A stretch of DNA of 40,934 nt from Candidatus Aminicenantota bacterium (GTDB taxonomy: Bacteria > Acidobacteriota > Aminicenantia > UBA2199): contig WVZO01000761.1 of assembly GCA_011772425.1 (NCBI GenBank), forward strand, positions 1 to 40,934, given 5' to 3'. A program made the position numbers and the translations under genes. Position 1 is the first letter of the stretch, and each line of letters begins with the position of its first letter. Positions 17,448 to 24,454 of the stretch are shown piece by piece. Under the pieces are notes generated by a model, which saw only the letters and a list, made by a program, of their open reading frames with translations, had not been told where the DNA came from and did not search any database.

Positions 17448-18707
17448 TTATTGAATGACTCTCACCCGGGACTGATGGGCCAGGGTGCCATGGCCTTCAA
17501 CCAGGACCAGGTCGCCTTCTTGAACACCGCTTAAAATTTCGATTTCATCGTCGTTCTGGTGGCCGATGGTCACGTATTCCCAATTGGCTGTACCGATATT
17601 TCGTTTGATATCCCTGACCACAAACACCAGGTAGCGTTCCTGTCTGAATATTACGGCATTCCTGGGCACTTTGATGACATTTTCAAACACCTGGTACTCC
17701 ACGTCGATCTCCGCATGCATGCCCGGCAGAAATAGTCGATCTTTGTTATCCACTTTTACATACACGGTAATAGTTTTGCGCTCAGGATCGATCTCCGGGC
17801 TCACCGCCTGGATTTCACCATAAAAATATTGCTCTTGAAATGCATCGAATTTAATCCGCACCCGGGTGCCTTCTTTGATATTAGATAACTCGGATTCCAG
17901 GGCATATCCCTTCAGGTAGAGGCTCTCCAAATTGACCACCTTCACTACATCCTGCCCCTGGCTGATTTTTTCTCCTTTGCTGATTTTAAGCTCGGCAACT
18001 ACACCCGAAAACGGACTTCTAATGGCGGTCCGTTTTAGATTGAGCTCCGCCTGCTTCAATTGAATGATGGCAGTAGAAAGACCTTCCTGGGCTTTCCTCA
18101 CCTCTTCACGCAGATCACCTGAAAAGATCAACAATTTCTGGTATTCGTCACTGATTTTCTCAAACGCTTCCGGGGAAATTTTACCCCTATCAATTTCCTT
18201 CAACGCCTTTTGATACTGAATCTTCATCGCTTCCAGTTCTTCTCGCTGCTCCTTTGTTAATTCTTTCGTCTCAGTGGTTTCCGTACTTTCCTTTACCAGG
18301 TATTTGGAATAACTTATCAGTCTCTCTGCTTCTCGTTGTTTCACCTCAAGCTTTCTCTCTTCATCATCCAGTTTGACCAGCAGTTGGCCTTTTTTCACCC
18401 AGTCTCCCACGGAAACCTTAATATTTTCAACGGTTCCGCTGAGTTCTGTGCGTATGACTGCTTTTTCCCATACATCCGCCGTGGCAGAAATGTTTAACCG
18501 CAGCGGTAAGTTGCCCCGTTCGATTTTCATTGCTTTGACCGGAAGTGCGGCTTCTTTTTTCTGACCTGTCTGCCCCGTTTTGTTTTCCTCCGCCTTAATG
18601 ATCTCGGTTTGCTCTTCGGGTTTCTTTTCAAAAAACATCTTGTATCCGGCAAAAGCAAGGGCCGCAATAACAACAAAAACAGCTAAAACTTTTAGTACCT
18701 GTTTCAT
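17448..18707 (-). CDS. RND efflux periplasmic adaptor (membrane fusion protein)
   Basis: 419-aa HlyD/AcrA-type adaptor. The N-terminal membrane anchor or signal (VLAVFVVIAALAFAGYKMF) is followed by a lipoyl-like half (RTELSGTVENIKVSVGDWVKKG) and a long helical hairpin of about 110 residues. The second lipoyl half is AIRSPFSGVVAELKISKGEK. After it come a beta-barrel (GTRVRIKFDAF) and a membrane-proximal domain ending GDLVLVEGHGTLAHQSRVRV. The track begins at a TTG; the ATG at 18707 has AGAGG 7 nt upstream and is preferred. First gene of the operon. Its role is to bridge the RND permeases to an outer-membrane factor, none of which is in the window. Confidence 0.9.
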   Translation of the reverse strand: MKQVLKVLAVFVVIAALAFAGYKMFFEKKPEEQTEIIKAEENKTGQTGQKKEAALPVKAMKIERGNLPLRLNISATADVWEKAVIRTELSGTVENIKVSVGDWVKKGQLLVKLDDEERKLEVKQREAERLISYSKYLVKESTETTETKELTKEQREELEAMKIQYQKALKEIDRGKISPEAFEKISDEYQKLLIFSGDLREEVRKAQEGLSTAIIQLKQAELNLKRTAIRSPFSGVVAELKISKGEKISQGQDVVKVVNLESLYLKGYALESELSNIKEGTRVRIKFDAFQEQYFYGEIQAVSPEIDPERKTITVYVKVDNKDRLFLPGMHAEIDVEYQVFENVIKVPRNAVIFRQERYLVFVVRDIKRNIGTANWEYVTIGHQNDDEIEILSGVQEGDLVLVEGHGTLAHQSRVRVIQ

Positions 18708-18974
18708 TTTTATTCCTCTCTTCAAAAGTTTATATTGTATTTGCCTCTTTTCATTTCGCTAACCTCTTAAAAACTATTATACGAAAAAAAATTAAAATAG
18801 TTTTCTTTTTTTACTTGTTTTTATTTTTTTTTGTAAAGTAGAATTATTAACCCTTCTATTGGCGATTTTGATGTTCCCTGTACTCCTTGTTTTTTTATCA
18901 GCGTTCGCTTATGCCTTGAACGATAAGAAACAGGTTAAGGTTTAGGTTAAGGAGAAAGCCCATTGACCTCTCTT

Positions 18975-19010
18975 CAACCTCAACCTCAACCTCAACCTCA
19001 ACCTCAACCT
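18975..19010 (+). repeat. Six perfect copies of CAACCT
   Basis: A 36-nt microsatellite (CAACCT x6) lies 9 nt beyond the stop of the TPR gene (which ends at 19020 on the minus strand). About 30 nt before it lies AGGTTAAGGTTTAGGTTAAGG, which can pair with the repeat and give a slippery hairpin. The remaining gap 18708-18974 is AT-rich. It contains TATAAT on the minus strand (18781-18776), a possible -10 for the efflux operon, but no convincing -35. Confidence 0.75.
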
Positions 19011-19019
19011 TGTTTATTA

Positions 19020-20213
19020 TTACATTCCCAGGCGTTTTTTTACTTTTGCCAGGAGGTCATTCAATTCTTTTTTGATGCGTTTCCGTTCTTCTTCTAGTTT
19101 TGCGCCTTCATCTGTGGCTTCGGCAGGGACACCGGATTCCAGTGCGGCAATTTTCTTCTCTAAATCTTTGGTTTTCTGGATTTCAAAGTCCGGCGGATCG
19201 ATATCTTGATACTCCCTGCGTAAACGCCGGTTATGGGCTCGCAGTTCCCGTTTCAATTTCAAGATTGCTGCTTTATTTTTATCGGAAGAACTCTGCTGCT
19301 TTTTCAGCTTTTCATTGTATTTTTTGATTTTGGCATTGAAACCGTATTTCTCGAATAAATAATACTCCGCTTTGCTGAGGGCCACTTTGGCGTTAGTGGA
19401 ACTGCCTTCTTTCTTGTAAAACAAATGAGATTCAAGATAGTAGTTAACAGCAGAATCCAGGAGTATTTTACTTCGTTTTGCCTTATTGGCATAAATTTCT
19501 CCTATCTTAAAGGCAAACGACCCTTTTTTATCTTTTCCATAGAGGGCTTTAAATTCTTTTAATGCGGAATCGAAGCGGTTGGCTTTGAACAGGGCATTGG
19601 CATAGGTCTTATGGATTTCCGGGTTGCTTTTATCAGCGGCCCCTAATTTTTGGTAGTAGGAGATCGCTGCGCTGTAATCCATGTCAGAATAATGCATCTT
19701 AATTTGTTGTTCGGGACTAATCTTTTTGGGGGGTGGGCCGCTCAGTTGCCGTTTCAATTTTTGGGCTTCGGCAAGAACATCGTTGAGTTTATTGTCCTGG
19801 GCAAAAGAGATGGCTTTATTAGCCATTTGCAGTGCTTTGTCTTTATCAAAAATAGACGCGCTTTTAACCCCGTAAGAATTGGCAATAACCAGGTAAAGCC
19901 TTCCTTCTTCCCCTTCTGACAGCGAACCCAACTTTAACGTTTTATTCGCATACTCAACGGCTTGAGAATATTTCCGGGTCTGGAAATATTCCACCGCCAG
20001 GTGATAGTAAGCCAGTCGTGTCCACCGGGAGGTGGTTTCAGGAAACTTCTTGATATAGGCATTTAATGCACTGATTTTCGCTGCCCCGCTTTTCTGTGTG
20101 GCCGAAATGAATTCCTGGGTGCGGGCCAATTCTCTTTCCGTATCGGCCTGTTTGGAAAAACAGGGGATTGCGATTAACAATGTAATCAATATTACAGGCA
20201 TTAGTTTTTTCAT
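19020..20213 (-). CDS. Exported TPR-repeat protein
   Basis: 397 aa with a Sec signal (MKKLMPVILITLLIAIPCFS) and then helical TPR motifs, e.g. WTRLAYYHLAVEYFQTRKYSQAVEYANK and PEIHKTYANALFKANRFDSALKEF. The C-terminal 130 residues are highly charged and predicted coiled coil (KKIAALESG, EEERKRIKKELNDLLAKV). The track extends upstream to 20414, but the promoter (20254-20282) and the ribosome site (AAAGGAG, 7 nt before 20213) both place the start at the ATG of the signal peptide. It is probably a periplasmic scaffold; partners are unknown. It is transcribed toward the efflux operon but separated from it by 312 nt. Confidence 0.8.
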   Translation of the reverse strand: MKKLMPVILITLLIAIPCFSKQADTERELARTQEFISATQKSGAAKISALNAYIKKFPETTSRWTRLAYYHLAVEYFQTRKYSQAVEYANKTLKLGSLSEGEEGRLYLVIANSYGVKSASIFDKDKALQMANKAISFAQDNKLNDVLAEAQKLKRQLSGPPPKKISPEQQIKMHYSDMDYSAAISYYQKLGAADKSNPEIHKTYANALFKANRFDSALKEFKALYGKDKKGSFAFKIGEIYANKAKRSKILLDSAVNYYLESHLFYKKEGSSTNAKVALSKAEYYLFEKYGFNAKIKKYNEKLKKQQSSSDKNKAAILKLKRELRAHNRRLRREYQDIDPPDFEIQKTKDLEKKIAALESGVPAEATDEGAKLEEERKRIKKELNDLLAKVKKRLGM

Positions 20214-20253
20214 TTGTTTTCTCCTTTTTAGGTTTGTAATCGCTTGAAGGTTA

Positions 20254-20282
20254 ATTCTACAAAAAATAGGAGTAGTTTTCAA
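20254..20282 (-). promoter_or_regulatory. Promoter of the 19020-20213 TPR gene
   Basis: Minus strand: TTGAAA (20282-20277), 17-nt spacer, TAGAAT (20259-20254), 41 nt before the ATG. It excludes the longer ORF suggested by the track. Confidence 0.6.
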
Positions 20283-20472
20283 GTCCCATTGGCGGTTAGA
20301 CTCCATTTTTTCTGACATTACCTTCATATCATAGTTATATAGTAGATATCCAGGTAATATCTCACGATTAATGAGGAAGCAAACAAACATAGAGAGGAAT
20401 GGGAACGTGCTCATGCCAAAAAAAAGCAGTCAGAAATAGTGCGGTTTTAAAGTTCTTCTCGGCTATCCCCTT

Positions 20473-20619
20473 TTTTTTGGAACCATCCAAAACGATTTTG
20501 GGTTCATCAAGAAATTTACTTCAACCATCCAAAAATTTTTTGGAATCATTCAAAACTGTTTTGGATTGATCTAAAAATTTTTTAGAATCATTCAAAACGC
20601 TCTTGCATTCATCAAGAAA
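20473..20619 (-). repeat. 21-nt-period array A
   Basis: Seven consecutive 21-nt units from 20473 (TTTTTTGGAACCATCCAAAAC, GATTTTGGGTTCATCAAGAA..., TTTACTTCAACCATCCAAAA..., TTTTTTGGAATCATTCAAAAC and so on). Read on the minus strand in one frame they give heptads such as VLNDSKK and FLDQSKT, interrupted by one TGA. The array lies right after AAAGTTCTTCTCGGCT (20449-20464), the same 16-mer that follows array B. Its end is about 30 nt from the promoter of the toxin-antitoxin operon. Confidence 0.75.
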
Positions 20620-20651
20620 AAAAGGACGTTCAAGTAGTATTCTTTTCAGTT

Positions 20652-20679
20652 TTGAAAAATTTAGATTTTTTGTTATAAT
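20652..20679 (+). promoter_or_regulatory. Promoter of the first toxin-antitoxin operon
   Basis: TTGAAA (20652-20657), 16-nt spacer, TATAAT (20674-20679), 64 nt before the antitoxin ATG. Confidence 0.6.
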
Positions 20680-20743
20680 ATATACATGAACCTGGAATAT
20701 AAAAAATTTACAAGGCTTTCACCAGAAAAAAGGAGGCTTGCCA

Positions 20744-20977
20744 ATGATACAAAGCAGTGAAGAAGTCACAGCGCAAGCAATGGCTCTTCCGCCCGATGCA
20801 AGAGCATTGCTGGCAGATAGATTGCTCAATAGTCTCGATTCTCCTGGCAGGGAAGAGATCGATCGACTATGGGCAGAAGAAGCGGAACGTCGGGTCCAAC
20901 AGATAAAAAATGGGGAAGTAGAACTTCTCCCTGGAGAAGAGGTGTTTGAAGAAATTCGTAAATCACTTATCTCATGA
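20744..20977 (+). CDS. Type II antitoxin, addiction-module component family (TIGR02574/PF09720-like)
   Basis: 77 aa. ALPPDARALLADRLLNSLD followed by EEIDRLWAEEAERRVQQIKNGEVELLPGEEV is the typical layout of the short addiction-module antitoxins that pair with RelE/ParE toxins. The track begins at TTG 20738, but AGGAGG at 20731-20736 fits the ATG at 20744 (7-nt spacing). The stop overlaps the toxin start by 4 nt (ATGA), so the two are translationally coupled. The antitoxin should neutralise the toxin and probably represses the operon. Confidence 0.88.
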   Translation: MIQSSEEVTAQAMALPPDARALLADRLLNSLDSPGREEIDRLWAEEAERRVQQIKNGEVELLPGEEVFEEIRKSLIS

Positions 20978-21285
20978 AGTACTTCTTTCATCCGGAAGCC
21001 AAAAAAGAACTCGTTGAAGCAATCAACTATTATAACAAATGTGGTACTGGGCTTGGATATATTTTTATGGATGAAGTTCAGGCCACTATAGATCGAATCC
21101 TTCAATTCCCTAAAGCATGGTCAAAGCTAACAAAGAATACCAGGCGCTGTATTACTCGCCGTTTCCCCTATGGAGTAATTTACCAGGAAAGGGAAGATGA
21201 TATACTTATCATTTCCATAATGCATATGAACCGAAAACCCGGCTATTGGGAAGATAGGGTAGAGCCGTTTACAAAAAACGAATAA
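20974..21285 (+). CDS. Type II toxin, RelE/ParE family
   Basis: 103 aa. FFHPEAKKELVEAINYYNKCGTGLG at the N-terminus and RRFPYGVIYQEREDDILIISIMHMNRKPGYW toward the C-terminus are the canonical RelE/ParE core. Toxins in this fold either cleave ribosome-bound mRNA or poison gyrase. Which applies here cannot be told from the sequence. It overlaps its antitoxin by ATGA. Confidence 0.88.
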   Translation: MKYFFHPEAKKELVEAINYYNKCGTGLGYIFMDEVQATIDRILQFPKAWSKLTKNTRRCITRRFPYGVIYQEREDDILIISIMHMNRKPGYWEDRVEPFTKNE

Positions 21286-21301
21286 GAAGTACTTTTTCTT
21301 T

Positions 21302-23047
21302 TCATTTTCTCTCCTTTTCGTTATCAGCGGGGAGTTTTTTCAGTATTTCCTTTACCTTATCTATCTTCTGCTTGATGTCTTGTGCCATGTTTAAATATTT
21401 TGTTGCCCGGGGAACTTCGGGATATTTTTTTAGCCGGTTGATGGCGCTGGTCATGAGAGAATCGGCTTTTTCCAGGTGGGTGAGGTCTTCGGTTTTTACC
21501 AGGAGTCGGAGGTGGACAAATCCTCCTAATGCGATCATTCTTCCGCAGAGGTCTATTTCAAACGCCCGGGGATTCTTTGCTGTTAATTGTTCCTGGGTTG
21601 TCACCGCCTGGATAAGTATTTCCCGGGCTTCCTCCAGGCGGTTTTGGGAGAGGTAAAGAAGGCCCAGGTTGTTCTGGGTCATTGCCACATCTGGCAAAAA
21701 TGCGTCGGGATTTTTTTCGGCTAATTGTTTATATAGATTCAGAGCTTCCGAGTATGCCTGCAAGGCCTCGGTCGATTGGTTGTTGGCTTGATATAGAAGG
21801 CCCAGGTTGTTCTGGGTTGTTGCCACATATTGCAAAAACGCGTCAGGATTTTTTTTGGCTAATTGTTTATATATTTTCAGAACTTCCGAGTATGCCTCAA
21901 AGGCCTCGGTAAATTGGTTGTTGACCCGATATAATTGTCCCAGGTTGTTCAGGGTTATTGCCACATATTGCAAAAATGCGTCGGGATTTTTTTCGGCTAA
22001 TTTTTTAGATATTTTTAAGGCTTCCGAGTAGGCTTGCAAGGACTTTTGGAATTGATTGCTTTTTTGATATAGATTGCCCAGATCATTAAATGCAACCACT
22101 CGATTTGCTTCGGTATCGGCCAGGGAAGGTAGTTTCTTATAATAAGGACGGGCTTCGATAAATTGATTCTGGTCATAAAGAAAATCGGCTAATTCCCAGG
22201 TAGCATCGAAATTGTCCGGGTCTTTTTTTACCGCCTCCTCATAGCATTTTTTGGCCAGATCGAACTGGAAATCCAGGCGGCAAAACCGGGCCTTATCCAG
22301 TAGGCCCTCTATTCCCTGCAGCCTCTGCTCTTTCGCTTTTTCCTGCCGCTTCTGGCCCTCTTTCTCTAATTTTTTACCCCGGGAAAACTCCTCTTCAGCC
22401 TTATCGATATTTTCTACCATTGTTTCAAAATCCAGGGCTTCGATGGCTTTTTTGATATCCCCGGCCCTGAAATATTCGAACGCCTCCCGGCGCAGCGCGG
22501 AAATATCGTCGAAATTGACACGCGCGAACCTGTCCGCCAACTCCCTGGCTTGTTCCAGCAATCCCTGCTTATCCCGTTCCAACCGGGCAATGGCTTCCCG
22601 GGAAAGCTTGTTTTCCTTGCGCAAGCGCTCCGACTCTTCCCGGAAACGCCTGGTTATATTGGCGATGGAAATATCGTAATACGTTGCTCGAAGTTCGTCC
22701 AATTCGGACTTTTCGCACATGAAGAGCTTGATTTCTTTTTCCTCATCCTTTTTCAGCGTGACAGACAACTCCTTTTCATTAACCACCACCAGCTTGCCCA
22801 ACGTCACCTGCAAACGGACATCCACGCCCGCTTCTTTGCGGTGGAAAACCAGTGTAAACTCGCCCTGATTATTTGTCTGATCTGCATTGGCGCCTTGTTC
22901 CGCTGTTACCTGTGCCCCAACCACAGGCTTAAAGCCGCTGTTCAGGTAGGTAATGCGTCCTTTCAGTTTATGAGTATAATGGACCTGCGCCGTTCCTCCG
23001 CAGGTGGCCCAGAGGATAAGCAAGACCGCGGCAATTTGTTTTTTCAT
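21302..23047 (-). CDS. Exported protein: carboxypeptidase-regulatory-like domain, coiled coil and TPR array
   Basis: 581 aa. Signal peptide (MKKQIAAVLLILWATCGGTA), then a beta-sandwich of the carboxypeptidase-regulatory type (KGRITYLNSGFKPVVGAQVT, DQTNNQGEFTLVF) to about residue 110. A coiled coil follows (about 130-170, ESERLRKENKLSREAIARLE), then TPRs. Three of the TPR units form a 46-residue repeat (AYSEALKIYKQLAEKNPDAF... type, kinesin-light-chain class) that is nearly identical at DNA level, with a 138-nt period from about 21700 to 22050. This suggests recent duplication or gene conversion. The ATG overlaps the stop of an upstream reading frame (ATGA), so it once was, or still is, translationally coupled to it. 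Likely a periplasmic scaffold. Confidence 0.8.
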   Translation of the reverse strand: MKKQIAAVLLILWATCGGTAQVHYTHKLKGRITYLNSGFKPVVGAQVTAEQGANADQTNNQGEFTLVFHRKEAGVDVRLQVTLGKLVVVNEKELSVTLKKDEEKEIKLFMCEKSELDELRATYYDISIANITRRFREESERLRKENKLSREAIARLERDKQGLLEQARELADRFARVNFDDISALRREAFEYFRAGDIKKAIEALDFETMVENIDKAEEEFSRGKKLEKEGQKRQEKAKEQRLQGIEGLLDKARFCRLDFQFDLAKKCYEEAVKKDPDNFDATWELADFLYDQNQFIEARPYYKKLPSLADTEANRVVAFNDLGNLYQKSNQFQKSLQAYSEALKISKKLAEKNPDAFLQYVAITLNNLGQLYRVNNQFTEAFEAYSEVLKIYKQLAKKNPDAFLQYVATTQNNLGLLYQANNQSTEALQAYSEALNLYKQLAEKNPDAFLPDVAMTQNNLGLLYLSQNRLEEAREILIQAVTTQEQLTAKNPRAFEIDLCGRMIALGGFVHLRLLVKTEDLTHLEKADSLMTSAINRLKKYPEVPRATKYLNMAQDIKQKIDKVKEILKKLPADNEKERK

Positions 23048-23412
23048 TTTTCCATTTTCTCCAGTACAGCCTTTATTACCGCACCCGCGGCCGGGTAGCC
23101 TTTACCTTCCCATATCTTAAACCCTTGTTTGTGAATGGACACGGAAACCTCGGGTTTTTGCAATGTTTTCTCCAATTTCGCCGTGAGCATGCCGTAGGCA
23201 TCGGTTTTACCCACCTCCCGGCCTTCCACCAGCACCGCGGCACCCGGCACTGCCTGCCGGTTCCCGTCGGTTACTGAGAAAGGCAGCGTGGATAAATAGG
23301 TTCCAGGTAAATAATCCCCAAATGAATTTTCTGTTTTGAAAAACGATTGGGAGGTGCTCCCAATGATATTTTTGCCTCGAAAAACGACTGGGAGGTGCTC
23401 CCAATGATTCTT
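23044..23412 (-). pseudogene. 3' remnant of a gene with a carboxypeptidase-regulatory/PEGA-like C-terminal domain
   Basis: An open frame from a stop at 23413-23415 to the TGA at 23044 ends in FSVTDGNRQAVPGAAVLVEG, REVGKTDAYGML and SIHKQGFKIWEGKGYP. This looks like the last 80 residues of an exported protein with an Ig-like or PEGA-like domain. The stop overlaps the start of the TPR gene by ATGA, a real operon junction, so the frame is genuine coding sequence. However, there is no ATG/GTG/TTG before the GTG at 23250, and the 5' part is made of the 41-nt hairpin repeat. The gene has apparently lost its front. A short functional 68-aa protein starting at GTG 23250 is the alternative. Confidence 0.55.
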
Positions 23413-23440
23413 TTACTTCGAAAAACAATTGGGAATATGA
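23338..23440. repeat. 41-nt hairpin repeat, 2.5 copies
   Basis: GAAAAACGATTGGGAGGTGC recurs with a 41-nt period at 23338, 23379 and 23420 (the last copy is truncated after GGGAA). Each full copy contains ATTGGGAG-GTG-CTCCCAAT or a near-identical form, an 8-bp perfect stem with a 3-nt loop. It lies at the broken 5' end of the preceding remnant gene. Confidence 0.7.
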
Positions 23441-23550
23441 CAGATTCTTATAAAGTTGAATTTACTCAATGTGTAGAGATCATTGCTTGCTCCACAACAA
23501 TGTTGCAAAGCAAGACTTGATCCTGCTTTTTGTCAGTTTGTATGACTCCA

Positions 23551-23886
23551 GAGTCAAATGCCTCAGCCTTTGAGACAATTGCCCCGGCTTTTGAGTCAAA
23601 TGTCTCAACCTTTGGGACATTTGTCCCGGCACTTGAGTCAAATGTCTGAACCTTTGAGACAATTGCCCCGGTTCTTGAGTCAAATGCCTCAACCTTTGGG
23701 TCATTTGTGCCGGCACTTGAGTCAAATGTCTCAGTCTTTGAGACAATTGCCCCGGCTCTTGAGTCAAATATCTCAACCTTTAAGGCAATTGTCCCGGCTT
23801 TTGATGGAATTTTCTCAGCCGTTGAGATAACTGCCCCGGCTCCTGGTGGAAATGTCGCAGTCTTTGCGTTAAGTGCCGCAACTTCT
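23551..23886. repeat. 21-nt-period array B (16 units, alternating two types)
   Basis: Sixteen consecutive 21-nt units from 23551 alternate between type 1 (GAGTCAAATGTCTCAACCTT plus T) and type 2 (GAGACAATTGCCCCGGCTTT plus T), i.e. eight 42-nt dimers. The last four or five units are increasingly diverged. Long frames are open on both strands: minus reads repeats of LRHLTQxPGQLSQR, plus reads PLRQLPRLLSQMSQ. A second plus frame reads ETIAPALESNVS. No ribosome site or convincing start is seen. AAAGTTCTTCTCGGCT follows at 23921-23936, as it precedes array A. Confidence 0.8.
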
Positions 23887-24013
23887 TATCTGAATACGCA
23901 TAACCGTGTGATGGAATGGAAAAGTTCTTCTCGGCTGTTCCTTTCTTTTCTGATTTTCTGACCTTTCGCCGCAGGCGATTTAAACTTGCCCGAAGGGCAC
24001 CTTATCTCTCCTA

Positions 24014-24053
24014 CCGCACGGGCACTCTGAAAAAACTGATGCCCTCCGTGCGG
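24014..24053. repeat. GC-rich inverted repeat
   Basis: CCGCACGG (24014-24021) followed by GCA pairs with TGC ... CCGTGCGG (24046-24053) with a 3-nt bulge. It is part of a structured noncoding stretch (23887-24161) that also has GCCCGAAGGGC. No gene is seen there. Confidence 0.55.
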
Positions 24054-24161
24054 ATCTACTGCCCGATATTTTTTATCTCCAGGATGGACATGAAAACTAA
24101 AAAAAATAAAAAATTTTAGTATGTCCATCCTGAACTCCTATAAAACTCTATCAGAACTTTT

Positions 24162-24256
24162 CTGTGCCTTCGGCGACCAGGGGGTTCTTTTGAAAAACCA
24201 CCCCCTGGACCCCCGCAAAACTTTTTATTAAAGAACCCCGCGCAAAAGCTTTTCAT
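24162..24256 (-). repeat. Dispersed intergenic hairpin element, copy 3 (inverted)
   Basis: CTGTGCCTTCGGCGACCAGG, then GGGTTCTTTTGAAAAACC, then ACCCCCTGGACCCCCGCAAA, and GCAAAAGCTTTTCATA. This is the reverse complement of the order of blocks in copies 1 and 2. CCAGGGGG pairs with CCCCCTGG. The rest of the gap up to 24454 holds a short hairpin piece (CTATGGCTCCCCTCGCCGAGGGG) and nothing that looks coding. Confidence 0.7.
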
Positions 24257-24454
24257 AAAAAAAGTAAGTTGAAGGTTTCCCCAAACGTTTGAAGCAACAG
24301 CCCTCTTTTCGATTCATATCAATTGCAAAAGAGTTTTCCCGGCTAGTTGGTTCAGGTAAGGAAACCTTTAGATGGCGCGTATGCGCCTTCTATGGCTCCC
24401 CTCGCCGAGGGGCGGGGTGGAAATGATCGCAGCCTTATGATATCATAGTAAACC

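Noticed and set aside
20214-20414. N-terminal extension of the TPR gene in the track
   Set aside because: It lies upstream of and across the TTGAAA-17-TAGAAT promoter; the signal peptide starts at 20213.
20473-23886. CRISPR arrays
   Set aside because: Units are contiguous at 21 nt with no unique spacers, and no cas genes are in the window.
23480-23961. ORFs over array B as coiled-coil proteins
   Set aside because: Open frames on both strands follow from the 21-nt period; no start signals are seen.
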